DNA of 64,000 bases from Leptospira jelokensis (GCF_004769635.1 NZ_RQGH01000033.1:62001-126000); one strand, 5' to 3'; positions 37,050 to 46,989 are shown, numbered from the stretch's first letter. Notes: a model not told the origin generated them from the letters alone. Made by a program: numbers and translations.

Positions 37050-37077
37050 GGCGGTAAAGTAGGAGCATGATACCGCC
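37050..37077. repeat. Inverted repeat in the bioB-MFS gap
   Basis: GGCGGTA (37050-37056) and TACCGCC (37071-37077) form a 7-bp dyad with a 14-base loop. No T run follows on either strand, so it is not a standard terminator. It could be an operator or an RNA processing stem between bioB and the MFS gene. Confidence 0.4.
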
Positions 37078-37095
37078 AAAAGTGAAAAAGGCAAA

Positions 37096-38151
37096 CTACT
37101 TTTTATGTTTATAGAGTTCCGGAAAGTTTTTCTCGTCGTATAAGAACTTTGATTCGTAGTCTTCCCAACCTTCTGGAATCCCTTCTGTAAACTCAGGCAC
37201 CATATTGCAATCACGAATGAGAGTCATGGTTTGTTCCATTTCACTCCCTTTCACATTTAAATACCCTTCTGCAAATAAGGAATTCGCAACATACAACGCC
37301 ATGGATTGTAAGGATCCCAAATGCCCTTCACGACCAGCACCCACACGGATTTCTGAATCAGGGTTTACCAAACGAAACACTGACAAAACACGAAGGCAAA
37401 ATTCTGGAGTGAGTGAAGATTTTTGAATGGCATGCCCTTTGATGGGAATGAAAAAATTCACAGGAATGGAGATGACACCCAAACGTTTTAATTCAAAGGC
37501 AACTTGGACAATGTCCTTTAACTCCTCTCCCATTCCCACAATGATCCCAGAACATAATCCAATCTCTGCTTCTTTTGCCGCCTTAAGAGTTGTTAGTCGG
37601 TCTTGGAAGGTATGTGTGGAACAAATTTCATTGTATTTGGATTCAGAAGTATTGAGGTTGTGGTTGTAACGATCAAGACCTGCGTCTTTTAGTGCCTTTG
37701 CTTTTTTCGCATCCAAAATCCCAGCAGAAAGACAAACCTTCATGCCGAGCTCTCCATTGATTTTGGATATGGTTTCCGCCAATTTGTCGACTGCCTTGTC
37801 GGTTGGACCTCGGCCAGAAGTCACCATACAGAAACGGTAAGCTCCGTTTTCCTTTGCCTTCTTTGCATCTTCCCAGATTTCTTCGGGAGATTTTAAGGAA
37901 TACTCTTGGATCCCTGATTCCCCACCTTTTCTTTGTGCGCAGTACCCACAGTCTTCGGGGCAATACCCGTTTTTGATATTATCAAGAATATGAATGCGGA
38001 CTCGGTTCCCAAAATGACGGAATCGTTCTTCAGATGCTTTTGCTACAATCGGCAAAAGTGGGACTTCTCCCCTTAAAATCTGAAGGGCATCTTCCTCTGA
38101 AATGACTGAGGGTGAGGAAGACGTGGTTTTTTCTTGGACACTTGCGATCAT
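37096..38151 (-). CDS. bioB: Biotin synthase
   Basis: A 351-residue radical SAM enzyme that inserts sulfur into dethiobiotin. The 4Fe-4S motif CPEDCGYC has Cys64, Cys68 and Cys71. It is followed by family blocks including [29 protein letters not shown] and the C-terminal [10 protein letters not shown], where Arg binds the second cluster. It is the third gene of bioD-bioA-bioB on the minus strand. Confidence 0.97.
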   Translation of the reverse strand: MIASVQEKTTSSSPSVISEEDALQILRGEVPLLPIVAKASEERFRHFGNRVRIHILDNIKNGYCPEDCGYCAQRKGGESGIQEYSLKSPEEIWEDAKKAKENGAYRFCMVTSGRGPTDKAVDKLAETISKINGELGMKVCLSAGILDAKKAKALKDAGLDRYNHNLNTSESKYNEICSTHTFQDRLTTLKAAKEAEIGLCSGIIVGMGEELKDIVQVAFELKRLGVISIPVNFFIPIKGHAIQKSSLTPEFCLRVLSVFRLVNPDSEIRVGAGREGHLGSLQSMALYVANSLFAEGYLNVKGSEMEQTMTLIRDCNMVPEFTEGIPEGWEDYESKFLYDEKNFPELYKHKK

Positions 38152-38208
38152 GAAAACAAAATCTTTTCAAAGGGTGACTCTGTAAACGAAGAAAATAGAA
38201 AGGATTCC

Positions 38209-39546
38209 TTAGTCTGTTTCCGGTTCTAAAAATTCACTGAGACTTGTTTCGAGAGCTGAGAATATTTTAGTAAGCGATGCATCGGAAATTGTGTAAGGAG
38301 GTGTGATGTAAATCGTACGCCCAAGTGGCCTAAGTAAAATATGAAATTTGCGGAGGGAGTTTTTGATTTGTTTTCCGATTGGATTTAAGTATTCATCCGA
38401 AGCAACCGGCTCTTTCCACTCAAAGGCAAAAATGGCACCCATCACACGGACATTTTCTACTGATTTCCCCATCTTTTTTTGAAAGGCATCTGCGTATTGT
38501 TTTAACTTGGTTTCTAACGTTTTGACCTGTGATAGTCCTGTTTCTTGTAAAAGACTGACAGCCGCATAACCAACGCTACATGCAATTGGATTTCCTGTCA
38601 TTGTGTGGGCATGGAAAAATGCTTTGTATGGATCTTTGGAAACAAAAGTTTCATAGATAAACTTTGAAACCAATGTGGCGGCAAGGGGCAGTACTCCGCC
38701 AGTCAAACCTTTTGCAAACACTAAGAGGTCTGGTTTTACTCCTGCCTTTTGGTAAGCAAACACTTCCCCAAGTTTTCCCATCCCAGTGAACACTTCATCA
38801 AAGATGAGTAAAGTGTTCGTGTACGTGGCAAGTTCTCTTAGTTTTTCCAATACCTTTTTGTCATAAAAAAGCATCCCATTGGCCCCAAAAACCAAAGGTT
38901 CTATCACAATCCCTGCATATTCTTTTTGTTTGATGGTTCGTTCTAAATCGGACAAACATTCAGTTTGGCAATCCGTTGGTTTTTTGCCCCAAGGGCAATT
39001 CATACAATTGGGAGCAGGAAATTCTTGTGTGGGGAATCTAAGTTCTGAAAAGATTCGATTGAAATAATTTTTTCCAGAAACATTCATCGCCCCGATGCTA
39101 TCCCCATGGTAGGAATTCGAAAATACCAAAAATTCAGAACGAGGTTTCAAATCAGGATGATTTTCATAAAATTGGATCGCAAGTTTTAAAGAAATTTCTA
39201 TCGCATTTGAACCGTTATCCGAATAGAATACTTTTGTATAATCAAAATTTGTAAGTTCCAAAATCGCTTTTGATAATTTTTCTGCAGGTTCATGGATATT
39301 GCCTGCAAGTAAAACGTGGTCTAAGGATTCTGATTGGGATTTTAAAGCAGAGAGAAGTTTAGGATGGCGATGGCCATAAATCATTGTCCACCAACTAGAG
39401 ATGGCATCGATCCAAACATTCCCTTCATCATCTGTCACAAATTCTTTTTCTGCAGAAACAACTTTTAACAGGGATTCGGATTCGTCTTGGATGGTAAGAG
39501 GAACCCAAGTGTGTGTATGGACTGGATTAAGTTTCATCGTCTCCAT
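38209..39546 (-). CDS. bioA: Adenosylmethionine-8-amino-7-oxononanoate aminotransferase
   Basis: A 445-residue class III PLP aminotransferase that makes DAPA from KAPA with SAM as amino donor. Motifs include WTMIYGHRHP with the BioA-type Trp/Tyr substrate residues, YSDNGSNAIE, LIFDEVFTGMGK (Asp to the PLP ring) and VFAKGLTGG, where the Lys forms the Schiff base. ATG 39546 overlaps bioD; ATG 39537, with GGAG close upstream, is an alternative. Confidence 0.96.
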   Translation of the reverse strand: METMKLNPVHTHTWVPLTIQDESESLLKVVSAEKEFVTDDEGNVWIDAISSWWTMIYGHRHPKLLSALKSQSESLDHVLLAGNIHEPAEKLSKAILELTNFDYTKVFYSDNGSNAIEISLKLAIQFYENHPDLKPRSEFLVFSNSYHGDSIGAMNVSGKNYFNRIFSELRFPTQEFPAPNCMNCPWGKKPTDCQTECLSDLERTIKQKEYAGIVIEPLVFGANGMLFYDKKVLEKLRELATYTNTLLIFDEVFTGMGKLGEVFAYQKAGVKPDLLVFAKGLTGGVLPLAATLVSKFIYETFVSKDPYKAFFHAHTMTGNPIACSVGYAAVSLLQETGLSQVKTLETKLKQYADAFQKKMGKSVENVRVMGAIFAFEWKEPVASDEYLNPIGKQIKNSLRKFHILLRPLGRTIYITPPYTISDASLTKIFSALETSLSEFLEPETD

Positions 39547-40219
39547 CTAAAACGACACTGATGACATTTTGATTTCTGTCAAACTGATCCAACGCAAAAG
39601 TTTTGAATCCTTCCGAACTCAATTTTTGTTCTGGAAAATTTGTAATACCCAAAAAGGAAACACCACCTAATTTCTGTATTATGAATGCGTTGTCTTCTTG
39701 TAATGGGTTATTAGGTCCTACCAAATAAAATCCAAACACTGGTATAAAACGGGATGTCAATGCTTCTAAGGTCAATAAAGTATGATTGATTGTTCCAAGT
39801 TCAGTGGAACCAACCACAACGACTCCCAAATTCGATTCTTGGATGAAACGAATCGTTAGGTAATCTTCCGTGATGGGAACAAACACTCCTCCTGCACCTT
39901 CAATGAGAGTATTGTTTTTCCTTTCTTTGGACATGGATGTAAGTAACGTTTTGGGATCGATGGTTTGTCCTTCCAACTTCGCAGCGAAATGGGGACTTGC
40001 TGGTGTTTTAAAAACAAAACCGGGATTCAAAAAATACGTTTCAGGCAAACTAGTTGTCTTTTTGATAAAACTGGTATCGTCTGCACTCACTGTCCCCGTT
40101 TGGATGGGTTTCCAATACCGAAATCCATGTTTTTCGGCATATTTTGCCATAAAGAGACTGGAAAAGAAGGTTTTACCCACGTCAGTGCCCGTGCCAGCTA
40201 CGTAAAAAGCTTGTCCCAT
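39527..40219 (-). CDS. bioD: Dethiobiotin synthetase
   Basis: About 230 residues; ATP-dependent ring closure of DAPA to dethiobiotin. The P-loop GTGTDVGKTFF is the BioD signature. YWKPIQTGTV and EGAGGVFVPI are the other conserved loops. I start it at ATG 40219; the in-frame region up to 40321 overlaps the divergent cNMP gene and is not BioD-like. It is the first gene of the bio run and is divergent from the cNMP-binding protein, with 58 bases between. No bioF is in the window. Confidence 0.95.
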   Translation of the reverse strand: MGQAFYVAGTGTDVGKTFFSSLFMAKYAEKHGFRYWKPIQTGTVSADDTSFIKKTTSLPETYFLNPGFVFKTPASPHFAAKLEGQTIDPKTLLTSMSKERKNNTLIEGAGGVFVPITEDYLTIRFIQESNLGVVVVGSTELGTINHTLLTLEALTSRFIPVFGFYLVGPNNPLQEDNAFIIQKLGGVSFLGITNFPEQKLSSEGFKTFALDQFDRNQNVISVVLDGDDET

Positions 40220-40277
40220 AAGAGCAAGTTTTATCAATTCCAGACCTCGTCTATCCGATTTATAATAGAGAGGCACT

Positions 40278-40799
40278 ATGCAACTTCCCCTTTGGAAATC
40301 CATTCTCAAACGCGATGACAATCCGATTACGGAGATTTCACATTTTTTGCGTGAAACCGCAATCTTTCATGGTATGTCACGAAGGACACTTCGTGAAGTC
40401 GCAAGACTGATCCACAAACGTAAGTACTATGCAGGTGAAACAATTTTTTACCAAGGCCAAGCAGGTACTGGGGTGTATTTGATCTTACAAGGGAAGGTAG
40501 AAATTTATTCGGAAAGAGAAGGTGTCACTTTAAAGCTCGCCGAACTTGAAAAAGGTGCTTTTTTTGGAGAACTTGCCCTATTCCAAGATTTTCCAAGGTC
40601 AGCAACCGCCGTTGCGTTAGTTGATTCAATTCTGCTTGGATTTTTCCAACCAGAATTGAAAACTCTATTGGAAACAAAACCACGAGTGGGAAATGATTTA
40701 CTCTTAAGTTTTGCATCCATCATTGCCGACAGGCTTCGCAAAACAAATGATACTCTAGAAGCTGCATACTTTAAAAGTAAAAAGAACAAAAGTAAATGA
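40278..40799 (+). CDS. Cyclic-nucleotide-binding-domain protein without DNA-binding domain
   Basis: A 173-residue protein with one CRP-like beta-roll (about 35-150). The phosphate-binding cassette is clear: GAFFGELALFQDFPRSATAVA. No HTH or enzyme domain follows; the C-terminus is a short basic helix (KSKKNKSK). It may sense cAMP or another nucleotide and act on a partner protein. The start follows AGAGAGGCACT. Its stop overlaps the AI-2E-family gene as ATGA, so that membrane protein is the obvious candidate partner. Confidence 0.85.
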   Translation: MQLPLWKSILKRDDNPITEISHFLRETAIFHGMSRRTLREVARLIHKRKYYAGETIFYQGQAGTGVYLILQGKVEIYSEREGVTLKLAELEKGAFFGELALFQDFPRSATAVALVDSILLGFFQPELKTLLETKPRVGNDLLLSFASIIADRLRKTNDTLEAAYFKSKKNKSK

Positions 40800-41854
40800 T
40801 CTTTAAAGAAAATAGTATCTCTTCCTTGGTTTTACGAACTGCTTTTTTTGGATTGATCGCATTAACAATCCTCATTGGCATTGTAGGTGTAAAATTTTTA
40901 GCAATCCCACTTCTGATCTCTGGCATCCATTTTTATATTTTCCATGGAATCGTTGATTATTTTGAATCAAGAGGAATCCACCGTGCCATCACCATCATTG
41001 TTATCTTTACATTTTTAATCGCAGGTGCCTATTGGTTTTTAGCATTTTACCTTCCGAACCTGTTTGAAAAAGCACAACCCATTGTTTCGGAATGGTCATT
41101 AAAAATGGATGATCCCAATTTCCAATTATTGGATTTTTCAAAACTTCCTGTTGTTTCCAAAAATCCTGAACTTTGGAAAAAGATCATAAACCCCGAGGAA
41201 ATTGCAAAACTTGCCACTAACAATTTAGAAGAATTTTTAAGAGGAATTGTCGTCATGATCCCAACTTTTATCAGTTGGATGATCATCATTCCAATCATCA
41301 GCTTCTTTTTGTTACTCGATGCCAATTTAATTTATAAAACAATGATTAGTTTTATACCGAATCGTTTTTTTGAAATGTTTTTAATGGTATTTTACAGAAT
41401 GAACCAACAGATCACCAGTTACCTAAAAAGTTTGGTTGTACAATGTGGGATCATGGCAATCGTTGCCTCTATTGGTTTTTATTTTGTTGGAGTGAAGTTT
41501 TTTTTCCTATTTGGAATCTTTTTAGGAGTCGCTAATTCCATTCCATACCTAGGACCATTGATTGGGGCCATTCCACCCATACTATTCGCCATATTATTTC
41601 CTGAAATGTCGCCTTCGATTGGATCCATCGCTTCTGTCGTAGTGATTGCACAATTAGTTGATAACGCGATTGTCCAACCAGTAGTCATCGCAAATGCAGT
41701 CTCCTTACACCCACTTGCGATTTTAATTGGGATCGCTGTTGGTGGGAATTTTTTCGGAATATTTGGTATGTTACTCGCCATACCAGTGTTATCTATCTTA
41801 AAGGTGACAATTGGCATCCTTTACCATGCCTTAAAAGAACACCAAATCATTTAA
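40796..41854 (+). CDS. AI-2E / PerM-family membrane transporter
   Basis: A 352-residue protein with about eight TM segments. It shows the family layout of two N-terminal TM hairpins, a periplasmic loop (about 90-150), and a C-terminal block with GVANSIPYLGPLIGAIPP and VDNAIVQPVVIANAVSLHP. Relatives include TqsA (AI-2 export) and Na+/H+ antiporter-like PerM proteins, so the substrate is open. It is translationally coupled to the cNMP-binding protein. Confidence 0.87.
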   Translation: MIFKENSISSLVLRTAFFGLIALTILIGIVGVKFLAIPLLISGIHFYIFHGIVDYFESRGIHRAITIIVIFTFLIAGAYWFLAFYLPNLFEKAQPIVSEWSLKMDDPNFQLLDFSKLPVVSKNPELWKKIINPEEIAKLATNNLEEFLRGIVVMIPTFISWMIIIPIISFFLLLDANLIYKTMISFIPNRFFEMFLMVFYRMNQQITSYLKSLVVQCGIMAIVASIGFYFVGVKFFFLFGIFLGVANSIPYLGPLIGAIPPILFAILFPEMSPSIGSIASVVVIAQLVDNAIVQPVVIANAVSLHPLAILIGIAVGGNFFGIFGMLLAIPVLSILKVTIGILYHALKEHQII

Positions 41855-41887
41855 TTTTAGGTTACAAAGAATCTTGGGGCTACAATC

Positions 41888-41931
41888 GAGAAGAGAAACA
41901 ATTTGCAGCTAATTCACTCTTCTCTTTTGTT
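41888..41931 (+). terminator. Weak candidate terminator
   Basis: GAGAAGAG (41888-41895) pairs with CTCTTCTC (41917-41924) across a 21-base loop, followed by TTTTGTT. The right arm lies inside the end of the converging DMT gene. Confidence 0.35.
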
Positions 41932-42828
41932 CCATTTTCCCATTTCAGAAAATAAAATCCCAAACAAGGTTAAAAAGGATCCAATCGCCCCAACGACGCC
42001 GAGCCTTTCACCTAATACAAGATATGCTAGAAAAAAAGAAAATACGGGTTCTAAACTGTACAGTAAACCTGCCCTCGCAGGTGACACAGCCTTTTGGTAT
42101 CGGGTTTGGATTTGAGTTGTGAAGATCGTAGCAAATACGGAAGTATAAAAAATGCCAATCCAAAATTTAGAATCAAATTGAACAGAAATCGGTTGGGATA
42201 AAAATACCGACTCCACTGGAAACAAAAATGTAGAGACGATGGCAATGAGTAAGATTTCAAACGATACAAGGATTTGTGTTGGGATTTTTTTACTGTAGAT
42301 ATCAATCAAAATGATGTAAACCGCGAAGAAAAAGGCTCCGATCAGTGTGATCCCATCACCAAAACTAAATCCAAATTCATTTTGAAATTCTTCATAGGAC
42401 TTCCCATTTTGAGAAATACAAAAGAGGCCGACAACTACGATCACAACCGCAATCCAAGTGCGTAACGAAGGAAGTTTTCGTTCAATGGCGATTTCTAACA
42501 AAGGAACAAAGATCACATAGGCTCCTGTCATAAAACCTGATTGTGTTGCCGATGTATAAACAAGTCCAATGGTTTGGAAGGCATAGCCAAGAAGGGCTGA
42601 ACAAGCCACAAAAAAAGCAGGTAAAATATAATCCCACCTGCGATTTGCCTTGGAAAAAAGGGTTTTTCTGTAGATGAATAACGTGATGATTCCTGCTAAC
42701 CAAAAACGCACTGCCAAAAAGAGAAAGGGAGGCACGGAATCGAGTGCAAGTTTGATGACCACAAAGGTTCCACCCCAAAGAATGGCGGCAATCACCAAAA
42801 AAAGTTCTGGAGTGAAGATCCTAGTCAT
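41914..42828 (-). CDS. DMT-family (EamA) transporter
   Basis: A 304-residue protein with ten hydrophobic segments in two EamA repeats. The first repeat starts LVIAAILWGGTFVVIKLAL and the second ends ARAGLLYSLEPVFSFFLAYLVLGERL, the usual EamA ending. Likely a metabolite or amino acid exporter; the substrate is unknown. The start is ATG 42828; an in-frame extension of over 80 residues upstream crosses the divergent gene and is not TM-like. Confidence 0.85.
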   Translation of the reverse strand: MTRIFTPELFLVIAAILWGGTFVVIKLALDSVPPFLFLAVRFWLAGIITLFIYRKTLFSKANRRWDYILPAFFVACSALLGYAFQTIGLVYTSATQSGFMTGAYVIFVPLLEIAIERKLPSLRTWIAVVIVVVGLFCISQNGKSYEEFQNEFGFSFGDGITLIGAFFFAVYIILIDIYSKKIPTQILVSFEILLIAIVSTFLFPVESVFLSQPISVQFDSKFWIGIFYTSVFATIFTTQIQTRYQKAVSPARAGLLYSLEPVFSFFLAYLVLGERLGVVGAIGSFLTLFGILFSEMGKWNKREE

Positions 42829-42871
42829 GTTAGGACAATCTTTCCAAAGAAATCGGTAAAGCAAGGAAAAG

Positions 42872-44083
42872 ATGAATTGGAAATTTAGAATCCGAAAGCC
42901 ACAACATGGGACAACGCTAACTTGGGAATTGTACTTTCCTCCCGGAACCTCTCGTTGGGTTGGAGGAAAAGTCAAAGAAATTTTAGACAATGTCCCACTC
43001 CCGAACCAACCAGAAGCAAACGTACGCGTATTTTCCGAAAAAATCAAAATCGAAAATGCAAATTCCCACCAAATCACCTATCTCTTGTTTCATGGGTATT
43101 TCATCAGGGATTTACGATTAGTGATCGCAAGGACTACTGATTGGGATACATCTTCCGAAAAAAGGGAATCAGAATGGGAAAGAATTTTAACAGAAGCGGT
43201 ATCCATTGCAAAACCCCTTTTTTTATCTCCCGATATCAAATTTTATGAGGTCAAAGAAAACCTACACATTAGTTTTTTTGAAAACGAAATCACAGTTTCT
43301 ATTTCTGTGTTAGGTGAACCAGGATACAAACGAGGTATCAAAGCAAATTTTCCAACGAGTGCACCCATCCCGGAAGACCTAGCGCACATTTTAATGGAAG
43401 AATGTTTTGAGGTTTTTTCAGTTCCAAAACATAAGGTAAATACAGTGTACATTCCCTTTGCAGGGACAATGACATTTGCCACCGAATGGAAATTAAACGA
43501 AGAAAAAATTCCCTTTTTAAGCTTACCTAGGGACTTTGTATGGAAAAAATTAAATTTATTCCCTACAAAATCGTTTGATCATTTTTCAAAAAAAAATAAG
43601 GAACAAAATAAAGGCCATCAATCATTCACTCCTATCGTTTTACAAGATTCGGATCCTGCATTGGAACCGTATTGGACAAAAGAATTCACGCATTGGCGAA
43701 ACATCATTCATGTCAAAAGCATTGACCATACGATCTCTGATTTTTTAAGGACCTTACCAGTTTTTCCAGAGGCTGACCCTAACCAAACCCATTATTTTTT
43801 GCCATTAAACCCTCCCTATGGCTATCGTAAAAATGAAAGGACTGGCCCTGATGAAGTTTTGTATTCCAAAATTGGGAACCGAATCGCAACCCTTTCCAAA
43901 CAATTCAAAAACGATGTTTCACTCATTGGCATCATCCTTTGTCCTACAGAAGAGAAATGGAGTGATTGTATGAAAGAACTTCGTAACTTTTCTAAAAAAA
44001 CCATTCATGTGACACATGGAGGAATCGATTTACGCGTGTTATTCTTTCATTCGGAGGGACAATCTGAAAGACGTTCAAATTGA
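42872..44083 (+). CDS. Diverged RlmL-like RNA methyltransferase
   Basis: A 403-residue protein. The N-terminal 120 residues may be a THUMP-like RNA-binding region. [13 protein letters not shown] (148-160) and ILMEE match the start of the RlmL/RlmK methylase domain. [11 protein letters not shown] (194-204) stands where SAM motif I is usually DPxCGSGT, so the motif is altered. PLNPPYGYR (311-319) is the catalytic NPPY of N2-guanine or N6-adenine methylases. The ATG follows AAGGAAAAG. It overlaps ung by 68 bases at most. Substrate rRNA position is inferred from the family. Confidence 0.65.
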   Translation: MNWKFRIRKPQHGTTLTWELYFPPGTSRWVGGKVKEILDNVPLPNQPEANVRVFSEKIKIENANSHQITYLLFHGYFIRDLRLVIARTTDWDTSSEKRESEWERILTEAVSIAKPLFLSPDIKFYEVKENLHISFFENEITVSISVLGEPGYKRGIKANFPTSAPIPEDLAHILMEECFEVFSVPKHKVNTVYIPFAGTMTFATEWKLNEEKIPFLSLPRDFVWKKLNLFPTKSFDHFSKKNKEQNKGHQSFTPIVLQDSDPALEPYWTKEFTHWRNIIHVKSIDHTISDFLRTLPVFPEADPNQTHYFLPLNPPYGYRKNERTGPDEVLYSKIGNRIATLSKQFKNDVSLIGIILCPTEEKWSDCMKELRNFSKKTIHVTHGGIDLRVLFFHSEGQSERRSN

Positions 44084-44729
44084 ATCAGGTTGGAAAGAGG
44101 TTTTAAGGGAAGAATTTGGAAAACCTTATTTCACAGAATTAAGAGAATGGGTAAGAAACGAATACAAATCAAAAGTAGTTTACCCTCCTGCAAAACAAAT
44201 TTTTAATGCCTTTGATTTGTGCCCTTTCGAAAAGGTAAAGGTGGTTATCCTTGGACAAGACCCATACCACGGACCAGGACAAGCGCATGGACTCTGTTTT
44301 TCTGTGTTAGACGGTGTTCCGTTTCCGCCTTCCCTTCAGAATATTTTTAAAGAGATAAAAGACGACATTAAAAAACCAATTCCAAAATCTGGTGATTTGA
44401 GTTACCTAGCGAGACAAGGAGTTTTTTTACTCAACGCAACGCTCACTGTTGAAAAAGACAAAGCCGGTTCCCACCAAAACAGAGGATGGGAGATCTTCAC
44501 AGATTCAGTCATTAAGATTTTAGCAGAACAAAAATCGAATTTGGTTTTCCTTTTGTGGGGAGCATTTGCTGGCAAAAAAGAGAGTTTAATCCCACCAAAC
44601 AAACACTTGGTGTTAAAATCTGCACATCCATCTCCCTTATCTGCTTATCGTGGATTTTTTGGAAATTCACATTTTTCCAAAACCAATGAATACTTACTAA
44701 AGTTTGAGAAAGAACCCATTGACTGGTAA
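44016..44729 (+). CDS. ung: Uracil-DNA glycosylase
   Basis: A family 1 UDG of about 220-237 residues that removes uracil from DNA. Motifs: [14 protein letters not shown] with the catalytic Asp, [18 protein letters not shown], and the C-terminal [15 protein letters not shown] with the catalytic His. The only in-frame ATG (44016) adds 16 odd residues that overlap the previous gene. A strong GGAGGG (44053-44058) sits 5 bases before an in-frame CTG (44064), where the family N-terminus begins, so CTG may be the true start. Confidence 0.95.
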   Translation: MEESIYACYSFIRRDNLKDVQIESGWKEVLREEFGKPYFTELREWVRNEYKSKVVYPPAKQIFNAFDLCPFEKVKVVILGQDPYHGPGQAHGLCFSVLDGVPFPPSLQNIFKEIKDDIKKPIPKSGDLSYLARQGVFLLNATLTVEKDKAGSHQNRGWEIFTDSVIKILAEQKSNLVFLLWGAFAGKKESLIPPNKHLVLKSAHPSPLSAYRGFFGNSHFSKTNEYLLKFEKEPIDW

Positions 44730-45606
44730 TGAAAAAAAAGGTTATTTCTTTGTTTTCCTCACAGGTGTTTTTTTTGCTTTTGAGGTGATCGGATTCAAAG
44801 AAGTTTTTCGAAGGACTAACCTTTCTCCAGAAATGGCTGCTTTTTATGGAGTTGGCTTTGCGTTTTTGGTTGTGACTCCTTTTTTACTAGGTTCCAAACA
44901 TAGAAGGACAAAACTCGTAACTACCGTTCGACGAGATGGTTTTATTTTACTTCTCGGAACATTTTCAAATGCAATGGGAATCGTATTGTACTATTATGCT
45001 TTAAAACAAACTGATTTAGGTCCAGCGGCCATCCTCATCAAAACCACTGTGCTCTACAATGTGATCCTTGGTGTTGTTTTTTTAGGAGAAAGATTCAAAG
45101 ACCGTGAGTTATTGGGTTTCTTTCTTTCGGTAGTAGGGATTTATTTGATTTCCACGTTAGAAGGGCAAATCCATCTATTATCAGCCTTTTGCATTTTACT
45201 CAGTGCATTTTTATTTGCCATCCAAAGTTATATGATAAAAAAATACATCCCTGAAATTTTAGGACTTGAATATGCATACCTTCGTTTGTTTTTGTTATGT
45301 GTATTTTTTTTAATTTATTCTTTATGGATTGGATCCTTTTTAGTGCCTGATTGGCATATCATACTCATTCTTGGTTTTTTTTCATTACTCGGCTATTTTT
45401 TAGGAAGGGCTTTTTATTTCGAAGCCCATAACTATTTACCCATCAGTAAACTCAATGCAACCCTTCTCTTTGAACCAATCTTCTTAATGGTCGTTGGGAT
45501 ATTATTTTTGAACGAACCCTTTGATCTGCAAAAGATATTAGGTGGAGCGATCATTCTCCTTGGATTGTATTTAATTGTATTTCACAAACGGAAGGTAAAA
45601 ATATGA
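44704..45606 (+). CDS. DMT-family (EamA) transporter
   Basis: A 300-residue protein with ten TM segments in two EamA repeats: [20 protein letters not shown] in the first, and [24 protein letters not shown] near the end of the second. It is unlike the DMT gene at 41914 in sequence, so it is not a recent copy. It starts with TTG within the ung end; a later TTG at 44719 is possible. The stop overlaps the phhB ATG. Confidence 0.83.
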   Translation: MRKNPLTGNEKKGYFFVFLTGVFFAFEVIGFKEVFRRTNLSPEMAAFYGVGFAFLVVTPFLLGSKHRRTKLVTTVRRDGFILLLGTFSNAMGIVLYYYALKQTDLGPAAILIKTTVLYNVILGVVFLGERFKDRELLGFFLSVVGIYLISTLEGQIHLLSAFCILLSAFLFAIQSYMIKKYIPEILGLEYAYLRLFLLCVFFLIYSLWIGSFLVPDWHIILILGFFSLLGYFLGRAFYFEAHNYLPISKLNATLLFEPIFLMVVGILFLNEPFDLQKILGGAIILLGLYLIVFHKRKVKI

Positions 45607-45905
45607 AACAAGGTTTGCAAAAACTTACAGATTCGGAAATCCAATTGGTTTTGGACAGATACCCCGAATGGAAATTAGAATTGGCGAACGGACTTCATTC
45701 CTTTCGCTTTGAAAAAAAATTTTCATCCTTTTCTTCGGCATTTTCTTTTTTAACAAAACTTGCACTCGTATCGGAATCCTTAGACCACCATGCAGAAATC
45801 TGGAATTCGTATGACCTTGTACGATTGAAATTGTATACCCATGACCAAAATGGTCTTACAAAAAAAGATGAGGCATTCATCGAAAGGCTGATGAAATTTG
45901 ATTGA
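45603..45905 (+). CDS. phhB: Pterin-4a-carbinolamine dehydratase
   Basis: A 100-residue protein of exact PCD length. The active-site signature SLDHHAEIWNSYDLVRLKL and THDQNGLTKKD carries the paired His and the later His/Asp of the family. It recycles tetrahydrobiopterin after aromatic hydroxylases, or supports pterin chemistry in bacteria. It is translationally coupled (ATGA) to the DMT gene. No phenylalanine hydroxylase gene is in the window. Confidence 0.9.
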   Translation: MKQGLQKLTDSEIQLVLDRYPEWKLELANGLHSFRFEKKFSSFSSAFSFLTKLALVSESLDHHAEIWNSYDLVRLKLYTHDQNGLTKKDEAFIERLMKFD

Positions 45906-45996
45906 AATCTACCAGTAACAAAATCCAGTTTGGTTTTCAATGTTTCATTTCACTGGTATTTGAGAATACAGAAAGAAACGAATTCGTTTTGAACAT

Positions 45997-46034
45997 AAAA
46001 AAAGCCGGAGTTGGTTACCCAAGTCCGGCTTTTT
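45997..46034. terminator. Bidirectional rho-independent terminator
   Basis: AAAAAGCCGGA (45999-46009) and TCCGGCTTTTT (46024-46034) form an 11-bp stem with A and T runs on the two sides. It serves both the plus-strand phhB transcript and the minus-strand ompL1 transcript. Confidence 0.93.
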
Positions 46035-46056
46035 CCTAAACAACGAAGTGTTGTTT

Positions 46057-46989
46057 TTAGATTTCGATTTTGTAACCTACGCGGTAAGTTTGTCCACCGA
46101 TTACCACTGGGTATGCAACCCAAGGAGCAAGAGCAGAAGCACCACCAACGGAGCTAACTCCACCAACACCCATTCCAGCAGAAAGGATAGTTTCCAATTC
46201 GAAGAAAAGGTGACCTTTGTCAGTGACTTTTGTTTGCGCACCAACTAACCAGTTGAGACCAAATCCACTTGCGCCGAAACGTACGTTTTCTTTGTAGATT
46301 CCAGGGTTTGGAGCATCAGAGATAAGAGCTCCACCGGAACCAACTAGAGTTGTACCACCAGGTCCTAAACCAGCTGTAAACGCTTGCAATGCAGGTGCGT
46401 TGATGGTTCCAGAAACTCCCCAAGATCCTTGGAAGTAGTTTACCCCTGCTCCGATATAAACAGCAGTGTCATTCGCAGCATTGTATAATTTGATACCTAA
46501 GTATGTTGGAACTGTCCAAGCAGTGTAATGCCACTCTTGGTCTAACCATTTGTAACCCATTACAGTAGAAGATGTTTCACCACCAGCGATTTTAGTCGTG
46601 TAGTTCACATTGATTCTCCAGAAAAGGCTATTCAGTCCAAAAATCCCTTCTTTTTCGTAACCTACGTTGACGTTACCACCAACCATAGCTCCGCTTGTTT
46701 TCGCACCAACAACACCACCAGTAGTACGTTTTAAACTTACGAGTGTGTTTTCAGGATAAATTGCTTTTTGCGCAGGGTATCCAGTGATGTTTCCGCTTCC
46801 GTCTCTTGAAGCCGTAGCGTTTCTTGAATCGAGACCATCTTTTGTAATGGTTCCACCGAGTTGTGCGAGGTCGAATTGCATACCCAAACCGACCATAAAA
46901 TATGAACGAGGACCTGTTTGTGCGCTTAAGCTACCAGCCAAGCACATAAGTAAGAACCCCATCATTCCAAAGCGTAGAGATTTCAGCAT
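46057..46989 (-). CDS. ompL1: Outer-membrane porin OmpL1
   Basis: A 310-residue beta-barrel porin, close to the known 320 for OmpL1. The signal peptide is MLKSLRFGMMGFLLMCLAGSLSAQ. Strings I recognise from leptospiral OmpL1 include MQFDLAQLGGTITKDGLD, RTTGGVVGAK, GAMVGGN, AVYIGAGVNYFQG, TDKGHLFFELETI and the end AYPVVIGGQTYRVGYK. The final strand ends in EI instead of a C-terminal Phe, as in OmpL1 (EL). Extracellular loops differ from the pathogen protein. It has its own promoter (47087-47115), an AAGGAG site and a strong terminator, so it is monocistronic. Confidence 0.92.
   Translation of the reverse strand: MLKSLRFGMMGFLLMCLAGSLSAQTGPRSYFMVGLGMQFDLAQLGGTITKDGLDSRNATASRDGSGNITGYPAQKAIYPENTLVSLKRTTGGVVGAKTSGAMVGGNVNVGYEKEGIFGLNSLFWRINVNYTTKIAGGETSSTVMGYKWLDQEWHYTAWTVPTYLGIKLYNAANDTAVYIGAGVNYFQGSWGVSGTINAPALQAFTAGLGPGGTTLVGSGGALISDAPNPGIYKENVRFGASGFGLNWLVGAQTKVTDKGHLFFELETILSAGMGVGGVSSVGGASALAPWVAYPVVIGGQTYRVGYKIEI

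Noticed and set aside
38152..38208. Biotin-responsive operator or riboswitch before bioB
   Set aside because: Only a short AAGGATTCCTT near-palindrome is present; nothing matches a BirA or BioR site that I can recognise.
40261..40266. TATAAT before the cNMP-binding gene as a -10 box
   Set aside because: The implied start of transcription would fall after the ribosome-binding site, and no -35 box lies at 17-18 bases.
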